In this document: positions 8,701-17,313 of the stretch, in pieces
Layout of the letters: each line of letters starts with the position of its first letter
Position numbering within the stretch: position 1 is the stretch's first letter
Source: JABSOG01 sp965277695
Lineage (GTDB): Bacteria > Pseudomonadota > Gammaproteobacteria > Enterobacterales > Alteromonadaceae
Length of the DNA stretch: 64,000 bases
Assembly: GCA_965277695.1 (NCBI GenBank)
Contig: CBDIDQ010000033.1
Coordinates: 371,397-435,396 of the forward strand
Direction of reading: 5' to 3'
Program-made: the position numbers and the translations under genes
The notes under the pieces: model-generated
Told to the model about the DNA's origin: nothing
Database searches by the model: none
Seen by the model: the letters and a program-made list of their open reading frames with translations, nothing else

Positions 8701-11223
8701 TTATTTATCTCCCTCAGGATACAGGGTTTGCCACCACAGCGGCTGGTTTTTCAGTTTTTTATCAAAATAAGCCATGATTGTGCTCCACCAACGTAGGCGA
8801 TGACTGCGGCCGTTGATGTGATGATCGTCGTTAAGAAACTCGATCAGTTCAACGTCTTTGTCCTGCAATTTCAAGGCAGTATACATTTGATGGCTTTCGG
8901 TCACTGGTACATTGGTATCTGAATCGCCATGGATCAGCAATAACGGCGTAGTGATTTTATCGGCGTTATATAGCGGGCTTTGTTCGACGTATAAATCACG
9001 GTTATTCCATGGGAAGCTGCCGCGACTGGCGACGCCAGAATAGCCGTAGCCCCACCAACCATAACCCCAGTATTCAGCTAGGTTGCTGATCCCCGCATGA
9101 GAGATTGAGGCGCTGAACATATCAGTTTTGGTGGCCAGATACATGGTCATGAAACCGCCGTAAGAAGCACCCATGTTGCCGACGCGTTTGGCATCGACAA
9201 ACGGATGAGCTTTGAGAAATGCTGAGGTGCTGTTGATGATGTCATCGGCAGTCTGTTTACCCCAGGCATTCACATGTTTGCCGGAGAATTTCTGGCCGTA
9301 ACCGGTGGCACCAGAGGGTTGGACCACATAAACCACATAACCCTGAGCGGCCCACAAGCTAAACGGCCAGCGGCCAGTGAATGCCCGACTGACCGGCGAA
9401 GTACCGCCATAATAATAGGTGATCATCGGGTATTTTTTGTTGCTGTCGTTGTGATCAAAGTTTGGCGGCAAATAATAACGGCCGTCAATCACTTCGCCTG
9501 TGGTGGTGGTAAAGTCCCAGTCTTTAACTTCACCAAAGGTGGTATTGGCATAAGATGTTTTGGCAGAATCGATGAGTAATCGAGTCTTTTTGTTGAGGGT
9601 TTTGAGGTAAACCTGTTGAGGGCTGGTGGCCGACGTGCCGCGATAGATAATAGTCGCTTTTTTCTGTTGCGACACACTGTAAGACGCCACAACGTCGAGT
9701 TTGGTATCGATGCGGCTGAATTTTTTTGAGCGGGCAGAGTAAGTATACAGCTGACGACGATCCTGATCGGTGACTTGCAGTAATACATCACCGTTAGCTA
9801 ATACTTCAAAGTTGTTGATACTGGGGTCGAACTGCTTCGATAAGGCAGTGATTTTGCGTTCATGATCCATATGGTAAAGCTGGGTGTCATAATTGTTGAC
9901 TGCGACTCCATCAGCGACTGCGGCACCGGTACGCTCAGCAAAGCCAGGACCGGCGGCGATATAAATGCCTTTTTTGCTTCCTCTTTTACTTCCTCTTTTA
10001 CTTTCTTTACGAGAATAGGCGGCACCACCAAAAGTGCGATAAGCACCGAGTACTTTTTCTGTTTGTGTGCTGATATCAAATTCAATCAATTCGACTAAGC
10101 CGTGGGCGGGTTTTTTGTAGTCAACAGGGCTTCGGCTTAACAATAAGCGGTTGTTCTTACCGTCAATATCTAGCAACGAATGAGATAATTTATGTTGGCT
10201 GAGTTGTTTGATAAAACCTGAATGGACGTCGAGCAGATACAATTGCGAATTGTCACGCCAACCTGACCAACGGTCTTCTAATGCGCGATATCGTTTGGTG
10301 ATTTCATCTGCAGACTCGTCGGCGCGGTTCCAGCTAAATAACAGCGTGTCGTCATTTAACCAGTTAAAACCGCTGGCTCCTTTAAGTCCTTTAGCAACGG
10401 TGGTTAAGCTCAGGTCTTGGCGTTGTAGCAAGTAAACATTATTCGACACGGTGTAAGAAATGCTTTGGTTGTCTGGGCTCCAGTTGATTGAGCCCGGGGT
10501 AAAACCTTGCCAGCGGTAAAGCACTTTAAGGCTTTTGGCGTCGACCAGCTCAGTTTGGCTGGTGGATTTGTCTTTGGTCGCGGTTGAGTAGGACTGTTTG
10601 GTCCAGATAATGTGCTTGCCATCTGGCGACAGGCTGACGCGTCTGACGGTTTCACTGTCGAAGAGTTGTGCTGGATTTAACCTGTGCTTTGGTGTGTCTT
10701 TATGAAAAGTCACGCTGTGGATATCACTGTCGTTTTTCCAGTCAACAGTGACTTTTTTCCAGTTATCGACTTGCTCGGATAGAATCAACAAGCGGTGGTC
10801 GCCATTGCTTAAATCCAGCGAATAGGCGTTATCGTTAGCGCTGATCAGTTGGCCATTTTGATAAAGCGTGGCTTTTTCAAAACCACTTAAAGATAATGTG
10901 CCTTTGGTAAAGCGATCTGTACTGAGTTCGAGTTTTAAGAGCTGAATGCCCGGTTCGGTGAGTGATTTTATTTTGCTTAGTGGTTGCCATTTTTGCTTTT
11001 CACCAAACAGTTTGATGGTTTGTTGTTGATCTAATGAAGTGCTGACATGGTTGATTAAATTGGCCCGAATAGCATCAGGAAAGCCGCTTTGATGGGGGCG
11101 AATAACCGCTTGTGTGGCAATATTATTCATTACTTGAATACGCTCGGCGGGTACTGGTTCGGCTAAAGCCGAATGTGATAATAGCGCCGACAATGCGATA
11201 AACGACAGATGTTTCTTCTTCAT
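8701..11223 (-). CDS. Secreted S9-family prolyl oligopeptidase/dipeptidyl peptidase-like protease
   Basis: Serine peptidase of 840 aa with a signal peptide (MKKKHLSFIALSALLSHSALA), predicted to act in the periplasm or outside the cell on short peptides. An N-terminal beta-propeller region holds LSPDGKHIIWTKQ and NWSPDNQSISY repeats. The C-terminal alpha/beta hydrolase has GASYGG with Ser687, HGDSDTNVP with Asp769 as likely acid, and NDDHHING with His801 or His802. The layout is that of family S9 (DPP IV/acylaminoacyl peptidase type). Two 12-bp units (9977-10000) insert SKRG repeats in a propeller loop. It is a single gene with its own upstream region. Peptide specificity is unknown. Confidence 0.87.
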   Translation of the reverse strand: MKKKHLSFIALSALLSHSALAEPVPAERIQVMNNIATQAVIRPHQSGFPDAIRANLINHVSTSLDQQQTIKLFGEKQKWQPLSKIKSLTEPGIQLLKLELSTDRFTKGTLSLSGFEKATLYQNGQLISANDNAYSLDLSNGDHRLLILSEQVDNWKKVTVDWKNDSDIHSVTFHKDTPKHRLNPAQLFDSETVRRVSLSPDGKHIIWTKQSYSTATKDKSTSQTELVDAKSLKVLYRWQGFTPGSINWSPDNQSISYTVSNNVYLLQRQDLSLTTVAKGLKGASGFNWLNDDTLLFSWNRADESADEITKRYRALEDRWSGWRDNSQLYLLDVHSGFIKQLSQHKLSHSLLDIDGKNNRLLLSRSPVDYKKPAHGLVELIEFDISTQTEKVLGAYRTFGGAAYSRKESKRGSKRGSKKGIYIAAGPGFAERTGAAVADGVAVNNYDTQLYHMDHERKITALSKQFDPSINNFEVLANGDVLLQVTDQDRRQLYTYSARSKKFSRIDTKLDVVASYSVSQQKKATIIYRGTSATSPQQVYLKTLNKKTRLLIDSAKTSYANTTFGEVKDWDFTTTTGEVIDGRYYLPPNFDHNDSNKKYPMITYYYGGTSPVSRAFTGRWPFSLWAAQGYVVYVVQPSGATGYGQKFSGKHVNAWGKQTADDIINSTSAFLKAHPFVDAKRVGNMGASYGGFMTMYLATKTDMFSASISHAGISNLAEYWGYGWWGYGYSGVASRGSFPWNNRDLYVEQSPLYNADKITTPLLLIHGDSDTNVPVTESHQMYTALKLQDKDVELIEFLNDDHHINGRSHRLRWWSTIMAYFDKKLKNQPLWWQTLYPEGDK

Positions 11224-11346
11224 TGAACAACAGACCTCTTGAGAAAGCGAAATAGAAAGTGATGTAAAAGCTGGTGGATGATTATAACCCGTTATTGAAC
11301 ATAAACAATCGCTTGCGAAAGTCGTGTGTACTCAGTGAAGCAAAAA

Positions 11347-12402
11347 CTATTTATCTGCGTTAACCCACGGCTGAGAAAACCAATAAAATCGTCCAGCTTT
11401 AGACTTTGATGGGGCGGTGCAATTGTAACGACTTCGACCTTGGGGCAATTGGTCGGTGGCGGTGACCGTGAAGGTGTCATCAGCTGTCCATTTGACCGTC
11501 GCTCGGTTAGAGCCAGAGAAAAAGCACTGTAGATTGCGCGGCGAAAAATCAGCAGTTTTGGCTGTGATTGACAGTGTTGGCGGGTTTTGTCCAAAGACTG
11601 GATCAGCATTAGTTAAAGCGGTGATCGGCATCGGTAAGCTGGCGATTTTGGTTTTCAGTGTTTTCAAATTGGCATAAAAACCAGAAGCCGGAAAGCGCGG
11701 CACTCGGGTTAAATCGGTGTGAGCGCCAGCCGCACCAGAGTGTTGACCAATACCAACAAAGCCATTGTCTCGTAACATTTTTTGTATCGTCAGATTAAAT
11801 TCACCATAGGGATAGGCCACCATCTTGTGTTGTTGTCCGATCTCCTTGCTAATTCGCTGTTCTGCTAATGTGATGTCTTGTTTTATCTTCAATAACCATT
11901 GTGTTTGACTGAGCCCATCGGGGGTTCTGACTAAGTAATCATGATTCATGGTGTGATTGGCTATGGTTGCCTTTTCACTGGCGATCTGGCGTAACTGGGT
12001 CCAGTTCATGTGCTTTTTATAACCACCATCGACAAATTGGGGATTGATAAAAACGGTGTAGGGCCAGTCGAATTGCTTTAGTATGGGCCGGGCATTGTCA
12101 TAGACATTACTGTAACCATCATCAAAGGTGATCACCGCCGTTTTATCTTCAAGCGGCTGTTTTTGGCGTATTTTTTCAATCAGCAGCGGTAAAGCGATCA
12201 CCGTGAACTGTTGGTCTTTTAGATGTTGCATGTGTTGCTTGAACATTTCAGTTGAAATAGAAGTGATGGGCGCAGTGGTACTGCTGACATGGTGATATTG
12301 TAAAATAACCGTACTAAATGCGTTGAAGGGTAAAAATGAGATTAAAACAGCAGATAAAAAAGCAAATGGCGGCAGAAATGGTAGGAGGTAATTTTGTTTC
12401 AA
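11347..12402 (-). CDS. Polysaccharide deacetylase (NodB/CE4-like), exported
   Basis: CE4-type deacetylase of 351 aa with an N-terminal signal or anchor (to about residue 30). The NodB motifs are TFDDGY (Asp94, Asp95), the zinc site HTMNH (His150, His154) and AYPYGEF, a motif-3-like block. It is predicted to remove N- or O-acetyl groups from a cell-surface or secreted glycan. An added C-terminal beta-rich domain (about 265-351) contains two cysteines. The only usable start is TTG at 12402, because TGA lies five codons upstream in frame; GAGGG sits nine bases before it. Its 5' end overlaps the divergent MATE gene by 9 bp. Confidence 0.82.
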   Translation of the reverse strand: MKQNYLLPFLPPFAFLSAVLISFLPFNAFSTVILQYHHVSSTTAPITSISTEMFKQHMQHLKDQQFTVIALPLLIEKIRQKQPLEDKTAVITFDDGYSNVYDNARPILKQFDWPYTVFINPQFVDGGYKKHMNWTQLRQIASEKATIANHTMNHDYLVRTPDGLSQTQWLLKIKQDITLAEQRISKEIGQQHKMVAYPYGEFNLTIQKMLRDNGFVGIGQHSGAAGAHTDLTRVPRFPASGFYANLKTLKTKIASLPMPITALTNADPVFGQNPPTLSITAKTADFSPRNLQCFFSGSNRATVKWTADDTFTVTATDQLPQGRSRYNCTAPSKSKAGRFYWFSQPWVNADK

Positions 12403-13731
12403 TTTGATTGGCCCTCACATAAGGCGTTGTTGTATATTGCGATCCCGATGATTTTATCAAATATCACCGTGCCACTGCTAGGATTAGTTGATACCGCAGT
12501 GGTGGGACATTTGTCGGATGCTTATTATTTAGGCGGTGTGGCGGTAGGCTCCATGGTTATTACCTTTATTTTTTCGATGGCGGGCTTTTTGCGGATGGCG
12601 ACAACTGGCGTCACCGCACAGGCTTATGGTCAGGGTAATTCGGCATTGCAACTCAAACGGCTGACGCATGGTGTCTCTATTGCGCTGATTTTGGCATTGA
12701 TCATCATAGTGTTGCAGGGGCCGATTCAATGGTTAGGTTTTGTCCTCGCTGGTGGCTCTGAGCAAGTGCAAAGTTATGGCAAAATCTACTTTTCTATTCG
12801 CATTTACAGTGCCCCGGCGGTTCTGACTAATTTGGTATTGCTGGGTTGGATGCTGGGAATGCAAACGGCACGGGGGCCAATGTGGCACCTGATTATCACC
12901 AATACCATTAATATTGTGTTGGATCTGGTGTTTGTATTTGGCCTTGGTTGGGGGGTTGAGGGCGTAGCGGCGGCATCGGTGATTTCAGATTATTGCGGTG
13001 TGGCAGTGGGGATATATTTTGTGATGGTGATAGTTAAAAGCAAAGGCATTGTTTTTGACCCGCAAACTTTGCGTTTTTGGCATCATTGGGATGAGCTAAA
13101 ACCGTTTTTATTGATTAACCGCGATATCTTTTTACGTACTTTCTGTTTGGCTATTTGCTTTGCCTTTATGACCTTTGAAGGGGCAAAAATGGGTGATAAT
13201 ATTGTTGCTGCCAACGCTATTTTATTGAATCTGCTGATGTTGATTTCTTTTGGTCTCGATGGGATTGCCTATGCGGTAGAAGCCTTGGTGGGTAAGGCGA
13301 TTGGCAGACGTAACAAAGAAGAATTGCTTACCTCGATTAAACAGGCAACCTTTTGGTCGATGGTTTTTGCGCTGGGTTTCACTGTGCTGTTTTGGCTGGG
13401 CGGAAAAAACATTATTCTGTTGATGTCGGATATTCCACTGGTGATTGAAACCGCGATGATTTATCTGCCGTGGATCATCGCCATGCCGTTTATCAGCATG
13501 TGGTGTTATTTGTTCGACGGCATTTTCATTGGCCTGACAAGGGCTAAAGATATGCGTAATGCGATGTTTATTTCGACGTTTATTGGCTTCTTCATGGTGT
13601 GGTGGTTAACCCAGCAATGGGGCAATCATAGCTTATGGTTGGCGATGTTGAGCTTCATGTTGCTGCGCGGTTTGACACTGGCTGCTAGGCTGCGGGTGTT
13701 GTTGCGTAGCGGGGCTTTGATGGATGGTTGA
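12394..13731 (+). CDS. dinF: MATE family efflux transporter, DinF type
   Basis: Cation-coupled multidrug/metabolite exporter of 445 aa with about 12 TM helices in the inner membrane. The DinF branch is marked by ILSNITVPLLGLVDTAVVGH in helix 1 and YLGGVAVGS just after. The start is TTG at 12394, preceded by TAGGAGG with six-base spacing; this yields the usual 15 residues before the first helix. The start overlaps that of the divergent deacetylase gene, and its ribosome site is inside that gene's codons. In E. coli dinF sits after lexA; no lexA is seen here. Confidence 0.9.
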   Translation: MFQFDWPSHKALLYIAIPMILSNITVPLLGLVDTAVVGHLSDAYYLGGVAVGSMVITFIFSMAGFLRMATTGVTAQAYGQGNSALQLKRLTHGVSIALILALIIIVLQGPIQWLGFVLAGGSEQVQSYGKIYFSIRIYSAPAVLTNLVLLGWMLGMQTARGPMWHLIITNTINIVLDLVFVFGLGWGVEGVAAASVISDYCGVAVGIYFVMVIVKSKGIVFDPQTLRFWHHWDELKPFLLINRDIFLRTFCLAICFAFMTFEGAKMGDNIVAANAILLNLLMLISFGLDGIAYAVEALVGKAIGRRNKEELLTSIKQATFWSMVFALGFTVLFWLGGKNIILLMSDIPLVIETAMIYLPWIIAMPFISMWCYLFDGIFIGLTRAKDMRNAMFISTFIGFFMVWWLTQQWGNHSLWLAMLSFMLLRGLTLAARLRVLLRSGALMDG

Positions 13732-13847
13732 GGCTAATGGTACCGTACTGGACACGGGTAAAATATTTCTTGCCAAACGATATCATTTCGCCTAGCGTTA
13801 GTTATGTATGTAGTGCATATAATGTTCAAACCAAATGGAGGTTTACC

Positions 13848-14099
13848 ATGGAACAAGGAAATAATACCGAAGTTGCTCAAGACGCCGAAAGTGTCATGAT
13901 AGCTAAAACGATAGCCGAAATGCATAAACTCAATTGGGAAACTTCCAAGTTTATCCAGGAAGAGCGCAAAGCCCAACAAGAAGCCCACAAGGCCCGCCAT
14001 GAAGGAAATTTGGCAGAAAAGAAAACCAAATGGTTTGAATTCTCTTTGGCTATCGCGCTTATTGTGGCGACATCGGCATTAACCAAGTTATATTTATAA
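13848..14099 (+). CDS. Small C-tail-anchored protein, function unknown
   Basis: Protein of 83 aa. The ATG at 13848 follows TGGAGG with seven-base spacing, a far better start than those further upstream in the same frame. Residues 1-60 are charged and helical (EERKAQQEAHKARHEGN), and one hydrophobic helix (about 66-80) closes the protein, so it is probably tethered to the inner membrane by its tail with the body in the cytoplasm. Many bacteria have short helix-plus-TM proteins of this kind without known function. Confidence 0.65.
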   Translation: MEQGNNTEVAQDAESVMIAKTIAEMHKLNWETSKFIQEERKAQQEAHKARHEGNLAEKKTKWFEFSLAIALIVATSALTKLYL

Positions 14100-14181
14100 A
14101 TTCTTCGACGTCAATTTTTACTCTTCAGCAAAAATGTTACCCCAAAGTCAATAATTTGTATCTAGGCTCGTAACCGGGCCA

Positions 14182-14212
14182 TTGACATTTTGCTATATGT
14201 TATTACTATAGT
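14182..14212 (+). promoter_or_regulatory. Putative sigma-70 promoter of the glutaredoxin gene
   Basis: A perfect TTGACA (14182-14187) is followed after 19 bases by TATAGT (14207-14212), five of six matches to TATAAT. It lies about 75 bp upstream of the glutaredoxin start in an otherwise empty gap. The long spacer lowers confidence. Confidence 0.4.
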
Positions 14213-14288
14213 CCGGTGAGTTGGCGAGTATCAGTCGCGTAACTTATAAGGATTGAGTGATAATAAACAGCTAAAATTAGGGGTTCAA

Positions 14289-14702
14289 ATGACTACACAG
14301 ACCAGTTTAATGTTCAAAATCAAAGAAGTATTAACCTATGGATTAATCTTGGCCGTGGGCCTTGGCATTGGTTTAGGGGTTAAGCAAGGTTGGGCTTGGT
14401 ATAATGCCGCGCCTCCTTATATTCAAACCGACACTAGCGCTCATTTTGTCAATACCAGCGCCAAAGTGGTGGTCTACTCCACCGAGTGGTGCCCCTACTG
14501 CAAAAAAACCAGAGACTATCTTACCGCCAATAACATTGCCTTTGTTGAACGTGATATTGAAAAAGGCGATGCACACATCGACAGCTTATACGCTTCTATC
14601 GGTGCTCAAGGTATTCCTCAGGTAGTGATTGGCGATAAAATTATCACCGGTTTTAACCTCGCAGTATTACAACCAGAATTGAAAAAACATCAATTATTGT
14701 GA
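14289..14702 (+). CDS. Membrane-anchored glutaredoxin
   Basis: Protein of 137 aa. Start taken at ATG 14289 with AGGGG six bases upstream; an in-frame TTG at 14253 has no spaced ribosome site. One TM helix (about 13-31) precedes a glutaredoxin domain with active site Cys68-Pro-Tyr-Cys71 and the cis-Pro/GSH-binding segment GIPQVVIGDKIITGFN. It is predicted to reduce disulfides or glutathione mixed disulfides at the membrane. With Lys/Arg-poor flanks the side is uncertain; the N-in rule suggests the domain could be periplasmic. It stands alone between a promoter-like site and an R4 repeat. Confidence 0.85.
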   Translation: MTTQTSLMFKIKEVLTYGLILAVGLGIGLGVKQGWAWYNAAPPYIQTDTSAHFVNTSAKVVVYSTEWCPYCKKTRDYLTANNIAFVERDIEKGDAHIDSLYASIGAQGIPQVVIGDKIITGFNLAVLQPELKKHQLL

Positions 14703-14750
14703 TGCCTCGCATAACAATTAATTATTGATTTACAGTCTTTCTCTTTTAGC

Positions 14751-14979
14751 ACTACCGTTATGCGGGCTACTGGGCTGTTGAGGTATCTGGAGCGCTTTGT
14801 TCTTTACAAGCAAAAGCATTCACCACGGAGACACGGGGGCACGGAGAAGGTCAAAAACAATGATTGTTTTAAGGGCTTGTTCTTTTTTGACTTTGTTTTT
14901 CTCCGTGTCTCCGTGGTCAAAATGTTTTTAGGTTTTTAAGAACGAAGCGCTCCAAAAATCTGCAAAGCCCGATAGCCCT
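14751..14979. repeat. Long inverted-repeat element R4, copy B
   Basis: Second R4 copy, about 230 bp. Arms ACCACGGAGACACGG (14822-14836) and CCGTGTCTCCGTGGT (14903-14917) are a perfect 15-bp inverted match. Further out, TGGAGCGCTT (14788-14797) pairs with AAGCGCTCCA (14945-14954). It fills the space between the convergent glutaredoxin and Sel1-protein genes, as copy A fills a comparable gap. Confidence 0.85.
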
Positions 14980-14988
14980 GTGACGTCA

Positions 14989-17199
14989 TTAATCTTGTTT
15001 TTGCTGCAAAAAATCAATGGCAGGCTGATAACCTGCCGCTGCGGCTTCGCGAATGAGTTGCCAACCTTTGGCATCATCTTTTTCAATGCCTTTGCCGGTC
15101 AGTAAATTTTTCCCTAAGGACCATTTAGCCAGTCCGTCGCCTTGAGCGGCGGCTTGGTAATACCAACTGTTGGCCTGATGGTAGTCAACGTCAACCCCGC
15201 GACCTTGTTGATACATTAAACCTAGATTGGCTTGTGCCATGGCATGGCCTGCTTGGGCTGCTATTCGGTGCAGGGTTACTGAACGGTCTAAATCAACCAA
15301 TTCACCGGGACCAAACCCGAGAATATGGGCCTGATAGGCGATGGCGTTTAAATCGCCGCCTTTGGCTGCGATAGCATACCAATGTAAGGCGCTTTTGGTG
15401 TCTGCCAGTTCATTTTGATAGAAATGACCTAACTGACGTGGACATATTTTATTGTCACTTTTGGCACCGAGTTCATACAAGGATTTGGCTTTTGCCCTGA
15501 TCGTCTGACGGTCCTGACCCTTGTGATGATCCATTTTCAACAGGGTGCTGGCCAGATGACAATACGCAATGACCGAGCCATTATTGGCCGCTGATAAATA
15601 AAACATCGCCGCCTTTTTCAAATCAACTTCACGACCGATACCAAACTGATGATAACGACCGAGGTTAAATAAGCCGTTAAAGTTGCCTTGTTGGCTGGCT
15701 TTTTCATACCAGCTATAAGCTTGGGCAAAATCGGCTTGGCCTGCTTGACTCGGCAGCTTGCCAAATTCATAGAGAATAGCGATTTGATTGGCAGCATCAG
15801 CCAAACCCGATTGCCAGGCTGCTAGGTAATAATCCAACGCTTGTTGCATATCTTGCGGCACATCGACCCCATACTCGTAACGTTCGCCCAAAAGATACAT
15901 GGCATCGGCGTTTTGTTGTGCCACCAACTGATGCAAAATACTCAATTCCAACGCATGATCGGCTTTGATCATTGTGTCTCCTTGGTGGTAATAACGAGCT
16001 ATTTCGATAGCCGCGTCGTCGTGACCAAAATCTTTGGCTTGCTCTAACAAGTGAAAACCTTTTGCCAAATCTGCGCTGACAACTTGTCCTTGCTGATACA
16101 GCTTGGCTAGTTTGAACGCTGCTTTGGCGTGCTGTTGCTCAATGGCTCGCTCCAACCAAGGCAGGCTTAACCGGGCACTTTTTTCGTCAGCAAGTAGCGC
16201 AAGCGCCAACCGATAAGCGCCTTCTCCCGGGCGGGTGAAGTGACTGACTTGGCTGATCAGCTCATCAATTATCAGCTCTTTATTAGAAATGTAGTGGGAG
16301 ACATAAAACTGAGCGATTAAAATGCCAGCGGCGGTAAAACCGGATTTGGCATCTATCATCAAATCTTGGTGTAGTCGTTGCCATTGTCCGTAGCGTTTGG
16401 TGTGGAGATAGATTTGGCCCAGTAGTACATTTTTGATCATCGAATAATCAGTGATGTGTTCGAGTAGTTTTTCGGCATCTTGATACTGCTCTTGGGCTAT
16501 CAATGAACGAGCTTGATATTTAATAATTAAATCAAGTGATTGCTGGCGATAAGCGCGTAAAATTAGTTGTATTGCAGCGTCATCACTAAGTGATGCTTTG
16601 TTCATTTGTTGCTTTAAAAAATGCAGGTTGGTGAAATAACGAATAGTGACTTTGCCGCTGAGCGGTTCGATAACATGGTAACGGTAATAGAGTCCGCCAT
16701 TATCGAGGTTGAGCCCTGAGTCGAGTACGCTGTAACCCATGGCTTGTAAAATCAGTGGGGCTTCCATTAATTCTCGGACTGCTATGGCGTTTTCAATCGA
16801 GTCGGCATTTTTTTGCCCAACGAGTAGGCCAATCAGTCCTGTAATGGTTTCGGTGTGGCTTTTTTTAGCTGGTCTATCGCTACTTTTAAGGGCACAGCGA
16901 TACAACATGGCATGGGCCGTCAGACTTGATTTATTCAGTGACAGGGCTTTTTTGATCAGGCTACGGCTAGTGGGGCGGCACCAATTACTTGGTGGCTGGG
17001 TTTTTAGACGGGTGAGAATGCTCAGGTATGGCTTGATAACTTCATCGGCATCGGCTTGAGCGAAATCGGCAATGGCTTGTTGCCATGCGAGATTTTGTTG
17101 TTGGTTTTTGACGGCGGCTTCGTTGCCACCGATTTCAGCTATGGCCATCGCGCTACATAATAGTAGCAGCCCAGCGATAGTTCTTGATAACGTTTTCAT
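14989..17199 (-). CDS. Exported Sel1-repeat (SLR) protein
   Basis: Solenoid protein of 736 aa when started at the ATG at 17199 (MKTLSRTIAGLLLLCSAMAI, a signal peptide); the frame is open 19 codons further upstream. From about residue 330 to the end it is built of 36-residue Sel1-like repeats with the typical A-x-x-x-L-G-x-x-Y-x-x-G pattern (examples: ALDYYLAAWQSGLADAANQI, ANLGLMYQQGRGVDVDY). Such proteins act as periplasmic scaffolds in signalling or envelope assembly. The N-terminal half has degenerate helical repeats. No neighbour indicates a partner. Confidence 0.82.
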   Translation of the reverse strand: MKTLSRTIAGLLLLCSAMAIAEIGGNEAAVKNQQQNLAWQQAIADFAQADADEVIKPYLSILTRLKTQPPSNWCRPTSRSLIKKALSLNKSSLTAHAMLYRCALKSSDRPAKKSHTETITGLIGLLVGQKNADSIENAIAVRELMEAPLILQAMGYSVLDSGLNLDNGGLYYRYHVIEPLSGKVTIRYFTNLHFLKQQMNKASLSDDAAIQLILRAYRQQSLDLIIKYQARSLIAQEQYQDAEKLLEHITDYSMIKNVLLGQIYLHTKRYGQWQRLHQDLMIDAKSGFTAAGILIAQFYVSHYISNKELIIDELISQVSHFTRPGEGAYRLALALLADEKSARLSLPWLERAIEQQHAKAAFKLAKLYQQGQVVSADLAKGFHLLEQAKDFGHDDAAIEIARYYHQGDTMIKADHALELSILHQLVAQQNADAMYLLGERYEYGVDVPQDMQQALDYYLAAWQSGLADAANQIAILYEFGKLPSQAGQADFAQAYSWYEKASQQGNFNGLFNLGRYHQFGIGREVDLKKAAMFYLSAANNGSVIAYCHLASTLLKMDHHKGQDRQTIRAKAKSLYELGAKSDNKICPRQLGHFYQNELADTKSALHWYAIAAKGGDLNAIAYQAHILGFGPGELVDLDRSVTLHRIAAQAGHAMAQANLGLMYQQGRGVDVDYHQANSWYYQAAAQGDGLAKWSLGKNLLTGKGIEKDDAKGWQLIREAAAAGYQPAIDFLQQKQD

Positions 17200-17216
17200 A
17201 TGCTTACTATAACTTA

Positions 17217-17313
17217 GGCATTGTGAAATTAATAATGAACAATTAACAATGAACAATTAAAAACAAAATCAAAAAATCAAAAAATCAAAAAAACGAAATC
17301 AAAAGCTTAATAA
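17217..17313. repeat. AT-rich simple-sequence tract
   Basis: Two copies of a GAACAATTAA-type heptad tract are followed by a (AAAAAATC)n-like run between two genes. The composition is strongly A-rich on the plus strand. No gene or clear terminator stem is seen. Confidence 0.7.

Noticed and set aside
16739..17059. Plus-strand frame of about 106 codons opposite the Sel1 protein gene
   Set aside because: Shadow of a well-supported gene, with no ribosome site.
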